Translations under genes and position numbers: made by a program
Source: Magnolia sinica
Lineage: Eukaryota; Streptophyta; Magnoliopsida; Magnoliales; Magnoliaceae
NCBI RefSeq assembly: GCF_029962835.1
Contig: NC_080583.1
Location: 70,479,158-70,543,157, forward strand
Length of the DNA stretch: 64,000 nt
Direction of reading: 5' to 3'
Notes under the pieces: model-generated
Seen by the model: the letters and a program-made list of their open reading frames with translations, nothing else
The model's database searches: none
What the model was told of the DNA's origin: nothing
In this document: piece by piece, positions 46,866 to 58,906 of the stretch
How the letters are laid out: every line of letters begins with the position of its first letter
Numbering within the stretch: the stretch's first letter is position 1

Positions 46866-47041
46866 TTAGGGGCTTAGGAAGTTTTAGATCAAGCTGATAT
46901 TTGTGTTATCTACTCATTGGGGGTGTTCGTGACCTAATCAACAGTTTGGATGACAAATAAACATTACAGTGAGCGTTAAATTTATTTTAATGATGGGCAA
47001 TCAATCTTCATTTTTTTTCTTGTGGTGTGGTCCGTTCCTTG

Positions 47042-47204
47042 TAGGGGTGCACACAGTTCGGTTCGGTTTCAAAACTGGAACCGAATAGTTAAGAAGATAG
47101 ATGAATTGGTCACTGCCAGCTGTTGATATGGACCATTCATGTGAAGGGGGCCACCTTTAGTTCTCATCCCTTTTGAAACCGGATCCGAACCGTGTGCACC
47201 CCTA
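47042..47204. mobile_element. hAT-type MITE (163 bp), present only in copy B
   Basis: The ends TAGGGGTGCACACAGTTCGG and ...CCGTGTGCACCCCTA are inverted repeats. GTTCCTTG occurs on both sides (47,034-47,041 and 47,205-47,212), a perfect 8-bp target-site duplication as made by hAT transposases. Copy A has no insertion at the matching place near 12,500. Confidence 0.9.
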
Positions 47205-47212
47205 GTTCCTTG

Positions 47213-47973
47213 GATATCCATCATTTATTGGATCATGCTCATCTCGAAAAATAGATGGACGGCCTGGATAGAGCACATATGTATCATGAGGGACTACAGA
47301 GCATGGTCAGTAGCCACTTCCCTACTGTCAGTACGCAATCCGCGTCCATTGGGTGGACCCAATCCTTTTTGGACATAGTGCACTGCATTTCCTCTTCAGC
47401 ACAGATCAACGATTGGAGGCTCTCACATGCTATGAAAGCTTAAACGGTGGCAATGTATTCTGGGTAATTTTGAAAAGCGGATCACAAAGGGCGTGGCATT
47501 TCTACCAATTAATGACCACAGGATAGTCTACAGCCTATTTGGCTGCCACTTGATAATGATTTCTGTGCATTATTTCTAAAGCTTGTTGAGCCTGCTCGAA
47601 ACTCCTGAGGCTGAATGAACTCGACTCGACCAGCCAAATTACATGAAACTTGTTGGCAAGCTCAAGTCTGTTGGCACTTGGTTTGGTTTTGGTCATATGT
47701 GGTCTGTACAGGCATGTCAAAATCAGTTGTGCAATTCGGTTCAAACCAGACAATTTGATCCCAAATGCCAAGATAAACATATATGTCAAATGTGAGTGAG
47801 CATATATGACCAAGATTTGAGAAGATCTATTCAGCCACTCATTATTGAATTGTAAGATAATCAAACCATATTTAAAGGGTGGGGTTCTTCTGATGATAGG
47901 TTACTTCTTGCATTCCTTACAAAAAGACTTTAGCATACCACTATAATCAAACAAAAAAGGAAATATTTACCGT
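47213..47973. other. Non-coding flank shared with copy A
   Basis: Aligns closely with 12,510-13,271. Open frames such as 47,255-47,443 also occur in copy A but resemble no protein. No gene seen. Confidence 0.55.
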
Positions 47974-49487
47974 TGGTGTTTGCAGGGAACAATTGAAGCA
48001 CACAAAACGGATTCAAGCAAAGTATTTGCAATCACACAAATAAATCCAAGCAAGAACAATCCAATTTTTACGTGAAAAAATCCTTGCGGGAAAAAACTAT
48101 CACAAAAAGACACAAGTAATACACTATGAAAATAGAATTACAAGAGATAGATGATCTTACCGATTCAAACAAGCCTCAAATTTCCTTCAAACTCTAGTTA
48201 TGCCCTTAAAGCCTTAAGAATATTTTTAGATAGGCATAATACAACTTAATCCCTCTCTAATCCCATTTACACTTGAAATATAGATTATCTAACGAGAACA
48301 GGAAACAAATCCCACACTTACACAACTCTACGCCTGTTTAATGGGACCTTGGATGGTATCGACAAACATCAAAGATCATTCGATGCCATCGATTAACAAC
48401 TGTAAAACAATCCACCATCCAACATGAATTTTTTGAATTTTCTCGATGGGATTGAGCATCTATTGTTGGCATCAACATCTACTCGAAGACATCTAGTGGT
48501 CTGTCGATGGCATTGACAGACCCTGTTACTGATAGATTTAAAACATTAACAACAATCTCGACCATGTCTTCAATTTTTATTGTTTATAACTCATTAACCT
48601 TCATCATCTCTAATTTTCCTTCCATCATAGCTTTATTGTCGCTTCTCGTGCACACTCCATCCTTCATTAAGCCTTTGTCAAGCTCTGAGAAATAGCACAA
48701 AACTTGAACTTCCATGCAGGAACTACCTTATAAAGCATATCAGTCGGATTCATGCTTGTGTGGATCTTCTCAAGAATCATGCCTCCTTCCTTAAGCAATT
48801 ATCGGATAAAATGACGACACACATCAATATATTTAGTACGTGAGTAATAAACAGAATTTTTAGCCACATTAATTGCGCTTTCGCTATCACAATTGACTGA
48901 TATGGCCTCCTACTTAAGCCCTAATTGATTTATCATTCCTCTCAACCAAATACCAACTTTGAACGCTTCTGTCACTGCCATATACTTAGCTTTGTTTGTA
49001 GAAGAAAGTACCACAGACTAAAATTTTGACATCCAATTGATCGCTCTACCCGCTAACACAAATAAGTAACATGAAGTCGATCTTCTATTATCCACACTAC
49101 CCACATAATCTGAGTCCATAATTTACTAATTGTCCCCTGATTTTTTAAATGTTAAGGCGTAGTCTTACATACCTCAAATATATTGAAGTAACCATTTCAC
49201 TGCCTTCCAGTGTTACTTGCCAAGGTGAGACGTATATCTATTAACAACACTCATCACATGTGAAATATTCGATCTTGTACAAATCATACCATACATTAAG
49301 CTACTAACTGCACTCAAATAAGGCACGTAAGACATAACCTTCTCTTCTTCATCTGTTTCACGACATTATTCAAAAGAAGCTTAAAATGAGTCACATGGGG
49401 AATGCTTATCGGCTTTGCCCTGTCTATACTTCACTAATACCTTCTCAAGAAATTCTATCTGAGATAACTATAGCCTACTCCACTTCC

Positions 49488-49546
<59 letters not shown>

Positions 49547-49874
49547 GTCAATGTCTAGAACCCTCTTTACGGCCCCCAGATCTTTCATCTCGAATGTCCC
49601 TGATAGTTGAGTATTCAGTATGTCCATATCAAGCATGTTATGACTGGCGATAAGCATGTCATCAACATACAATACCAAGAAAATGAATTTTTCATCACTT
49701 AGTGTCTTGTAATAAATATAATGATCATACTCACTCTTGGTAAACCTCTAACTCATCATGAAAGAATCAAATTTCTCGTACCACTGCTTAGGTAAGTATT
49801 TTAAGCCGTATAATGACCTTTTCAACTTGAAAAATTTGTTCTCTAAACCTTTTGGTTACTTCATGTAAATCTGC
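47974..49874 (-). mobile_element. Ty1/copia element, 3' part (broken), left of the nested Tekay-like insertion
   Basis: 47,974-48,550 has copia-LTR character: edge TGGTGTTTGC, and on the minus strand 'cccgcaaggattttttcacg' near its end. Next to it, minus-strand RNase H words can be read (KAKYMAVTEAFKVGIWLRGM near 48,980; KNSVYYSRTKYIDVCRHF near 48,830). The RT follows (FIFLVLYVDDMLIAS near 49,660; KYLPKQWYEKFDSFMM near 49,780). The element continues at 62,995. It is an old copy broken in several places. Confidence 0.8.
49491..49547. repeat. Microsatellite (CA)n-(TA)n inside the copia RT remnant
   Basis: About 42 bp of AC repeats run into about 15 bp of TA. It lies within the copia pol remnant and is a clear later expansion. 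Confidence 0.95.
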
Positions 49875-51312
49875 TGTCACGCCCCAAACTCGGAAACCGG
49901 GATCACAAAATTTTCGATCGCAGAATCCGGCGCCGACAGCCTCTGTAGAACTCCATTCTCGACTCCCAGCGCTCATTCGCCAGGTTTCGATCCTGGGATG
50001 CTATGAGGAGGATTTTTCAACATCAGTTTGATTCGTAATAAGCATAACCAAAGGTATAACCCCCAAACAACAACCAAAAACTCCATCACATTTTCACTAT
50101 GATAAAAAACTTTACAAGTATAATGAGCATAAAGGGAAATACAATAATGATGAACAAATCTCCAAAATAATCTGCCACATGCTCAAGCCTTAGCCCTGTT
50201 GCGATTCAACGTCACCTGCACGCAACGGTTGTGCATAAGCTTATAGAAAGCTTAGAGGGTGGTGAAAGTGTGTGCTCAAGGTGGTAATGCAGTTATGCAG
50301 TATTAGAGTAATGTGGAACATGCTGATGAAAGCCAAGAATACCATTAGTCGTACCAAGGCCATGCAGTGCAAAGCATGAATGATGTCGGCCATACCAAAG
50401 CCATGCAATGTGAATTGCAACTCAAGCATACAAATCCACATCTAAGTCCACATGTCAATACGACTCAAATATGGAATATCACCGGAGTCTAGTACACTCC
50501 AACCAGATTACCGCCCCATCGCGCACAATAAGGTGAGTGGAAGAGACCTCACTATCCGCCTGCCAATATCGGATTTGGCTCCTCAATAGCGGACCCATTT
50601 CTCTAGCTGGTTAGACTCAGCTTAGCATTGCCCCCTACTCTCGGGCGGGTAAGGCTGCACCCCCTTCCAACCGACCACGACACAGTGAAAAGCCAACCGT
50701 CTGGTAATCGGCACTCGACGCTCATGCACCCACTTGGTTTAGATGTTGGAACAACCTCTTGGTACCATAAGGGTTTAGGGACTTTCACCCAGGGATATCT
50801 ATAGCATCCCATGTAGAACAAGATTTTCGGTATCCAATCCTGTCAACCACGATACGCCTGTGGAGGCTATGGCCCTGATGTCGCTAGGGCGTACAGTACC
50901 ATATCACACAATGCGAATGCATGAATCACACTATCCAGTCATGCAGCAATCCTACACATATCATGCGCTCATGCAGGGCAGCACCGCCTATCCGGGAGCC
51001 CATAAACAATCTGCCCGAGGGCATATGCTATGATCAGTCACTCCTCATATCAAGCATACATATGATGCGTATGATCGTGAATCATGAGACTATACTAAGC
51101 AGGTTATATGGTAAAAGATGCAGTTCATAACGAAGATGGGCTTAAACGGCCTACACATTACATGTACGGGCCTATAATGAGCCCTAGGGAGAGTCATAAT
51201 GTGGACATTTAACCAACACTATACTTGCAACGTGGACGTCAAACCAACATTACTCCCAAGGCATAGCCCATCGTAAACATCATTGCATAAATCATGTTGG
51301 GATCACACATTG

Positions 51313-51656
51313 CAATGGGCCTTAGGTACATCCCATTGGGCCTTCAATATATCAAACGGGCCGTATCACATGGGCCTTAACATTCATCAAATGGGCCGCA
51401 TTAATGGGCCTCACCAACGGGCCTTATGTACATTGCAATGGGCCATAGCCCATGGGCCTTAAAATACATCACAATGGGCCTAATCACACGGGCCTTATGT
51501 GTATTAAATGGGCCACACCAATTGGGCCCCAATGTACATCAAATGAGCCTCAACCTATAGGCTCCAATACATCGAATGGGCCTCATAACATGGGCCTTTG
51601 ATCCACATCAAAGTGGGCCCCAATGGACTTACGCAGATAAATTAAGATGGGCCTCA
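51313..51656. repeat. Array of TGGGCC/CGGGCC words in the LTR
   Basis: I count 17 occurrences of (T/C)GGGCC in about 345 bp, mostly within 'aatgggcctta' or 'catgggcctta', separated by short 'catcaa'-type spacers. TGGGCY and GGCCCA are plant site II / UP1 promoter words bound by TCP-type factors. Whether they act here is unknown. Confidence 0.75.
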
Positions 51657-51804
51657 TCCATATTCCAAGGTGGGGTCCACTTGAGATATGGATCTAGCTC
51701 ATTCTTTATGCCCATGCCATAAAATAAACATTTTAAAATGGATGGACAGGTTGGATGCAGCACCTGCCTTATGATGGGGGTCCACATGAAGGCTCACCAC
51801 CCAG

Positions 51805-51930
51805 TATATTATATATAATATAATATATATTTTATATATAATATATACAATATTATACATATAATATAATATTATATATATATACACACACACACACATG
51901 CCCACACACACACGCACACGCGCACACATA
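51805..51930. repeat. AT-rich and CA microsatellite in the LTR
   Basis: 'atatattatatataatataa' type sequence runs into a CA tract with cg interruptions. The partner tract in the other LTR is at 60,834-60,968. Confidence 0.85.
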
Positions 51931-54125
51931 CACCCACCGTCCCCTGGATGGTGGGGATATAACACATAAATTACAGTGGGCTCCACCGTCCAGGCGGATG
52001 GTGGAAATGAAACACATATATCACTGTGGGCTCCATGTGGGGCCCACCATAATGTTTATAGACCATCCAACCCGTTGATAAGGTCACGTAGACCTAGATG
52101 AAGAGTAGAAACAAATTTCATCCTGATCCAAAACTTCTGTGGACCTAAACAGGATTTCAAAGGTCACCATTCAATCCCACTGTTTCCTACGGTGTGGTCC
52201 ACCTGAGCTCTGGACGTGGATAAAATTTGGAGGGGGCCCACTTAAGGAAGTGGCCCACCTCGTGAATGGGTTGGATGACAAATAAGCATCAAGGTGGGGC
52301 CCACGGCTAGAGCCATGGGCGGCTGTCTTCCCGCCTGTCTGCAGGCAACGCCTGCTGCCTACTGACACAGCAGTGTTGGCTACTGTGTTATAAATTTTTT
52401 TTTTTATTATTTCAAATTTTTTTTTATGGTTTTCACAGGTCTGGTCCACATCTAGAGAATGCACTCCATCCAATGGCTCCAGACAAGTAAAACAAGCCCA
52501 ATATTGGGCATATTTCGACGTATAAAATTATTAGGGAAAGTTTCAATGGTGAAAACCACCATTTGCTACGGTATGGCCCGCCAGGACCTCGGGTTGACAC
52601 CATTTTTCGGTTCAACGCCTAAAATGAGGTTGGGAAAGGAATGGATGGCGTGGATTGAAGACATACATCAAGGTGGGGCCAAAATAAGTGGGCTTCCCCC
52701 ATTGACTTGGAACCAAGCTAATATTTGTGTTTTCCAACAAACGTCCAGCGTCCCTGGACGTTGGACTTAGCAAATACATTAGAGGTGGGCCCTGCTTTGG
52801 TGGGCCACCTTATGGAGGATGGTGTGGATACTACACACACAAAGTGGGCCCCACTTGTAGATGGTTTGGATAGAATACATGCCTCATGGTGGGGTTCATT
52901 TAAGTGGGCCATACAACCATGTTATGATCACACATAAAAAATAAAAGAGAGAGGGAGAGAGAGAGATAGAGAGTGGGACACGCGTGATGGAGGGACCTCG
53001 GCACCATGGGCCCTCCCTTGCACTAAATCATACAACAAGTGGGTCCTATTACATATGGGCCCATTAAATCAAAATCGAACGGTAGAGATCCCTTCTCCAC
53101 TAAATTAGACAATCTAGATGACCCTAAATATGCAAGGAAAATAAACATCATGATGGGGTCCATGGAGAATGGCCCCATATGGAATGATCATGATGATCTA
53201 AGTGGGCTATCGGCCACATCTTAGGGTTCAAAGTGAGATCCCAACCATTGATCGGTTGGCCTCACTTGACCCATCTTAAAAACATTAAAACTACCCTATC
53301 AAAGCACCCACCACTTGATCTTCTTACTCCCTTGGCTTCCTTAACTCCTTAGCTTCGATTCCAACGGAGGAGATGAGGTTTGGATGGTTGAGATGGGTGA
53401 TGAAGGGGTAGGATAAGTGGGCCACACTTGTGGCTCTCTTGGAGTGGAAGAGCTTGGACGGATGGTGCTCTTGGGTTGCTTGGGAATGACTTTGAAAATG
53501 AATGAGAGAGAGAGACTTGTAAAGGGAGAGAGATATGTGATGGATGTGTTGATGTAGTGAGTGATGGGTGTAAGAGCCCTTTTTTGACTTTTGTGGTAAA
53601 TGTTGTAAGAAAAGTATGTGCTTTGTAAGAACTTTTTGACTTTTGGGGCTTCCTTGGGAAAGGGTGAAGGGTGATGTATACTTGACACGTACTTGATATG
53701 ATGGGATTGATTGATGTGACAAGTCGTAGAGATTCTCTTCGGTTTTGCAGCGCGCGATGTTTTTCTCGCACTGAACGCTGGCCCACATCTCTCGACCAGG
53801 GTATTGCCTCGGCGCGCGAGTCGCGGTGACGGTGCGGTCGCTATGGTACAAGTCTTGGGTTGAGTCGACTCGGGTTGACGGCATGTGAATCAGGGTCGCG
53901 TGCAAATACCGGTTAAGGGTCGAAGGTTGTCAAAATTCGACCGAGAAGACCGTGAAAGTCTATGTAACTGTACGGTTTAAGATACGGGGCTTACAGCTCT
54001 CCCCTCCTAATAGAAATTTCGTCCTCGAAATTTACATAATCATCACAACTAGTCATAACTCAAGAGGGAGAAGAAACATAACATTACTATATAAAATCAG
54101 AGATAACATACAACATACAACACAA

Positions 54126-56935
54126 TCAATCATTAAAAAGATGGGGATAACGCTCTCGAATCTCAGCCTCGCGCTCCCAAGAAGCTTCCTCAATAGAATG
54201 GTGACCCCACTGAACCTTCAACAACGGAATGACCTTGGTCCGGAGGACCTGCTCCTTCCGATCAAGGATATGGACTGGCTGCTCGATGTAAGAAGCGTCC
54301 TCACAAACCTCTAACGGCTGCCAATCAATAACAGGAACGATGTCTGACCCACACTTCCTCAACATGGAGACATGAAAAACGTTGTGGATGCCAGACAACT
54401 GAGATGGTAAGGCAAGTCGATAGGCCACGGCGCCAACGCGCCCAGTGATCTCAAAAGGTCCTATGAATCTCGGGGCAAGCTTGCCCTTCGCTCCAAATCG
54501 AACTACGCCCTTCATGGGCGAGACCTTGAGATACACATGGTCCCTTACATCAAACTCCAAGGGACGACGCCTACGATCAGCAAAACTCTTCTGCAGGCTC
54601 TGAGATGTGCGCATCCTCTACCTGATGATATCAATAGCCTCTGACATCTCCTGCACAAGCTCGGGACCTATGAGATGATGCTCTCCAACCTCGGTCCAAC
54701 AACTCGGTGATCTGCATGGTCTGCCATATAGTGCCTCAAAAGGACCTATACCGATGGTTGCCTAATAGATGTTATTATATGCAAACTCAGCCAATCACAA
54801 ATGCTCATCCCAACTACCCCCGAAATCAATTGCGCAGGCCCGAAGTATATCCTCATAGATCTGGTTGACCCTATCGGTCTGCCCATCGGTCTGCGAATGG
54901 TACACGGTACTGAGCTGCAAATCAGTCCCCATCGCTCTCTGGAAGCTCCGCCAAAACTGAGACGTGAACATCGGGTCTCGGTCAGAAACGATCGAGACTA
55001 GAACGCCATGCAGTCTCACAATATCCTCGATGAATAATCTCGTAAGCCGGTCCAAAGGCCAAGTCACATGAATCGCAATAAAGTGTGCCGACTTCGTCAG
55101 ACGATCCACAATAACCCAGATGGCGTCATGACCGCGCTGAGTCCACGGCAAGCCTATAATGAAATCTGTCGACATGTGCTCCCACTTCTACATCGGGACA
55201 CTCAACGGCTGCAATAGACAGGGGGTCTCTGATGATCGGCCTTGACACGCTGGCATGTGTCACACTCGGCCACAAAACTGGCGATCTGGCGCTTCATCCC
55301 TGTCCAAAAATACTGTCGCCTCATGTTGTGGTACATCTTCATCGAGCCAGGGTGGATAGAAAACCGCGATCGATGTGCCTCGGTCATAAGATCTCTACGT
55401 AACTCAGGAATATCCGGGACACATAATCGGCCTCTGAAGCGAAGTCCACCATCAGAACCAATTTGTCAATCTGCCTAACTCTCAGATGCTGCCTCTGCTC
55501 GGTAATCCTATAACGACTCGTCTGCCTACTGAGCCTCGATCACTCTTGCGACAAGAGAGGGTTGAATCGACAGGCTCAATAACTGCACAATAGAAGACTG
55601 CAAGCCAAACTCAAAGTCGTACTCTGGTATATCCTCGAGCATCCTCCACTCTTGAATCATCATATGCGCCACCAGGCCTCGTGGCTGATGGCTGAGGGCA
55701 TCCGCCACCACGTTCGCCTTATCCGGGTGGTACTGAAGATCGAAATCATAGTCCTTCAGGAGTTCCATCTAGTGCCTCTACCTCATGTTCAACTCAGACT
55801 GCGAGAAGAGGTACTTCAAGCTCTTGTGGTCAGAAAAAAGCTTGAACTTAACCCCATAGAGATAATGTCTCCACACCTTCAGTGTGAAGACAACTGCAGC
55901 CAACTCTAAATCGTGTGTGGGGTAGTTCAGCTCATGGACTTTGAGCTGACGAGACACAAAGGCCACTGGTCTCCAGTGCTGCATCAGGACAGCACCCAAA
56001 CCAATATGCGAGGCATTGGTGAATACAATAAATTCATCACTCGCAGAGGGAAGAGTGAGGACAGGAGCAGACGTGAGGCGATCCTTCAACTCCATAAATG
56101 CTCGCTCGCAGGTATCACTCCAAATAAACTTTGCGCCCTTTCAAGTCAACCTGGTCAATGGAACTGCAATACGAGAGAAGCCCTCAATGAAACGCAGGTA
56201 GTTGCCCGCTAAATTAAGAAAACTGCGGATCTCAGACGTAGTCATGGGCTATCCCCACTGACGCACTGCCTCAACCTTCGAGGGGTCTACTATGACACCC
56301 TCCCTCGTCACCACGTGACCGAGGAACTTCACCTCCTCTTGCCAAAACTTGCACTTCTCCAGCTTCGCATATAACTGGTGTGCGCGGAGGGTCTGCAACG
56401 TAACCTCCAAATGCTGCTCGTGCTCCTCACGGGTCCTTGAATAAATTAGAATGTTGTCGATGAAGACTACAACAAACTGATTGAGATAAGGGCGAAAGAC
56501 CTCGTTCATCAACTGCATGAACACTACGGGCGTATTGGTCAGTCCGAAGGACATGACCTGAAACTCGAAATGACCATAACGTGTCCTAAATGCTGTCTTC
56601 GGAATGTCCTCCTCTCGGACCCGAATCTGATGATAACCAGAACTCAAGTCGATCTTCGAAAAGAACTGTGCACCCTGCAGCTGATCAAACAAATCATCAA
56701 TCCTCGGGAGTGGGTATATGTTCTTGATCGTGACCTTGTTGTGCTCGCGGTAATCTATGTAGAGCCTCAACGTGTCATCCTTCTTCTTCACGAAGATTAC
56801 CAGCGCTCCCCACGGTGAACTACTCGGACGGATAAAGCCCAAATCGCGCAACTCGTCCAACTGCTTCTGCAGTTCCCGCAACTCCAACGGTGCCATACAA
56901 TACGGGGCCTTCGAAATAAGCGTGGTACTGGACAT
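54126..56935 (-). pseudogene. Tekay-like pol remnant (RT, RNase H, integrase, chromodomain)
   Basis: From high to low coordinates: RT ([51 protein letters not shown], 56,249-56,935), RNase H ([19 protein letters not shown], 55,778-56,095), the integrase zinc region (HPGSMKMYHNMRRQYFW, about 55,340), the integrase core (STDFIIGLPWTQRGHDAIW about 55,170; SIVSDRDPMFTSQFW about 54,990) and the chromodomain (VQWGHHSIEEASWEREAEI, about 54,180). The order and the chromodomain are those of Tekay/Del-type chromoviruses. It is broken into several frames. Confidence 0.88.
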
Positions 56936-57404
56936 GAGATCAATCTGAAACTCGATGAGTCGGTGAGGCGATAATCCCAGAATCTCTTAGAACACATCGG
57001 GAAAATCACAAACCATAGGCAATTGGTCGATGCTGACCGCTATGGGCTCTTCTATAGCACATGACATCAAACAAGACAACGACTCTCCTCTAGGCTCAGC
57101 AATGAACTAGAACTGTGGCAAGCCAGGTATATAAAATGTGACTGTCCTCGCGGAACAATCCAATATGGTGTGGTACTCGACAAGTCAATCCATGCCCAGG
57201 ATGACGTTGAACTCGGACATCGGCAATGCAAACAGATCAGCAGGCAAAAAGATCTCCCCAACCAGAACGGGTGCACTAGAAGCTTCGGCACGTCCCGCTC
57301 AGTGCGACACGTGGTCCTACATCTATGAATCTCACGTGCCTGGACAATTCGACGACGATTATGCAGCCACGCATCCTACCGCCTTCTCTCTCCCCGAGCA
57401 ACCA

Positions 57405-58732
57405 TTATGATGATACCTCAACGACTCCTCCTGGCCAACACGTGGTCAATACCTGTCCTGTTGAGTGCATCTCTCTCGAACACGTGGACTCCTCTGTCGC
57501 TGAGGCAATCGAAATTGCTGCCTCTGCTGCTGCTGTCGCTGAGGCAATCGAAACTGCTGCCTCTGCTGCTGCGGTCTCGGAGGTTGGTGTTGTTGCTCCT
57601 GCTGCTGTTGAGGTGACCTCTGTGGTGGGGTCTGTTGTCACTGCTGCTGTGGGGGTCTCTGCTGCTGCTGCGGTAGAGGCGACTGCGGCCCTCTCTGTTG
57701 CTGCTACTGCTGCTGGGGGCGAGGACACTCCCACATATGGTGTCCTGCCGCATCGCACCTAAAACAAGTGCTGGTGAACTGCCTTGGAGGTGGTGCTGGA
57801 GGTGCTGCTGGCGCTTGGAAGGCTGGGCGACCTGTGCGCTTCTGCTGCTGTGGTCGACGCTGCTGGGAGTCAATGGAAGGAGCCTGCCTCTTCCGGTCTC
57901 TCCTCTGACCGTGATCAGACCGAGAACTATCTCACTCAGCCTCAAAAATCTGGGCCTTCCGTACCACTCTCTCGAAAGTCAGGAGCTTATACCCAATAAC
58001 ACGGCCTCGAAGACCGTAACGCAAGCCGCCCTCAAGTCGGCGGGCTCTCCGCTCCTCATCATCCATCACGTATGGTGCAAATCTGGACAGTGCTACAAAA
58101 CGAGCGGCATACTGAGCCACCGTCATATCACCCTGCACCAAGGCCTCGAACTCCAACGCCTGCTGTCGTCGGATGTGATCAGGAAAATACTGTTGGGCAA
58201 ACCGATCCATAAAATCCTCCCAAGTCCATACAAAATCAGCTCCTACTGCTCTGGAGACTGACGCCCACCAGTGCTCAGCCTCACCATGGAGGAGAAATAT
58301 GGCTAATCAGACTCACCGCTCAGTCGTGCATCCCATCATCTCAAATATCTTCTCCACATCGGCGCGCCATCTCTCAGCTACCGTCTGGTCTGTTTCACCT
58401 TGGAAATGCGGGGGATCGAGCCGTCGGAACTGTCGAAGGAGGGCACTCGCACGCTCCTGCTCTGCCTGCGCTGGTGAAACAACAGGGTGTCTGCCCTGCC
58501 CCTGAAGTGCGGGCGTCACAGCTTGTAACATCTACTACAACTGGGAGGCACTCACAGATACAGTCGGATCCGCACCGGTCTCTGGTGGAGAAGCTGCATC
58601 CATAGGCTGGGCAGTGGGAATCTTTAGTGGTGGAGCGGGAATTGTAAGTGGTAGGGCGGAAGCTGCAGGTGGTGGAGCTGGAGTCTTAGGTGGTAGTGCG
58701 GGAGTCGATCGGGTCACTCTCCTGCATGGCAT
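57405..58732 (-). pseudogene. Tekay-like gag remnant with Gln-rich tract
   Basis: The capsid-type domain is FRRLDPPHFQGETDQTVAER (58,313-58,531) and FPDHIRRQQALEFEALVQGD, MTVAQYAARFVALSRFAPYV (57,932-58,210), the usual Ty3/gypsy gag words. Between about 57,480 and 57,850 the minus strand is rich in CAG/CAA codons, and part of it is an imperfect 36-bp tandem repeat (two copies of 'gaggcaatcgaaa' about 57,503-57,580). Knuckle-type 'RCDAAGHHMWECP'-like sequence lies near 57,735. It is broken. Confidence 0.75.
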
Positions 58733-58889
58733 GTCCCACAGGAAAGAGCGAAGGTGCCTATCAACTTAAAGGCTAGCGAAGGCACGCACGTTAATGATCT
58801 GTAATAAAAGATCGCTAGGCTATCTGAACTTAGGACTTAAATCATTCATAGCAGACATGTAATGTTGTCCTTGGTTATTTCCGAGTTAT

Positions 58890-58901
58890 GCTCTGATACC
58901 A
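58890..58901 (-). other. Primer-binding site of the Tekay-like element
   Basis: The plus-strand sequence gctctgatacca is the complement of TGGTATCAGAGC, the initiator tRNA-Met primer site. It lies five bases inside the 5' LTR edge at 58,907. Confidence 0.85.
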
Positions 58902-58906
58902 ACTTC

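Larger units (their letters stand above)
49875..53995 (-). repeat. Tekay-like 3' LTR (left), 4.1 kb
   Basis: Matches 58,907-62,989 along its length. It contains a TGGGCC array (51,313-51,656), an AT/CA tract (51,805-51,930) and the Ser/Pro-rich chance frames near 53,324-53,905. On the minus strand the LTR starts TGTAAGCCCCG directly after the purine tract ggaggggagagc. Confidence 0.9.

Noticed and set aside
57325-57762. 145-codon Ala/Val-rich plus-strand open frame
   Set aside because: It is the antisense shadow of the Gln-rich gag tract of the minus-strand Tekay-like element.
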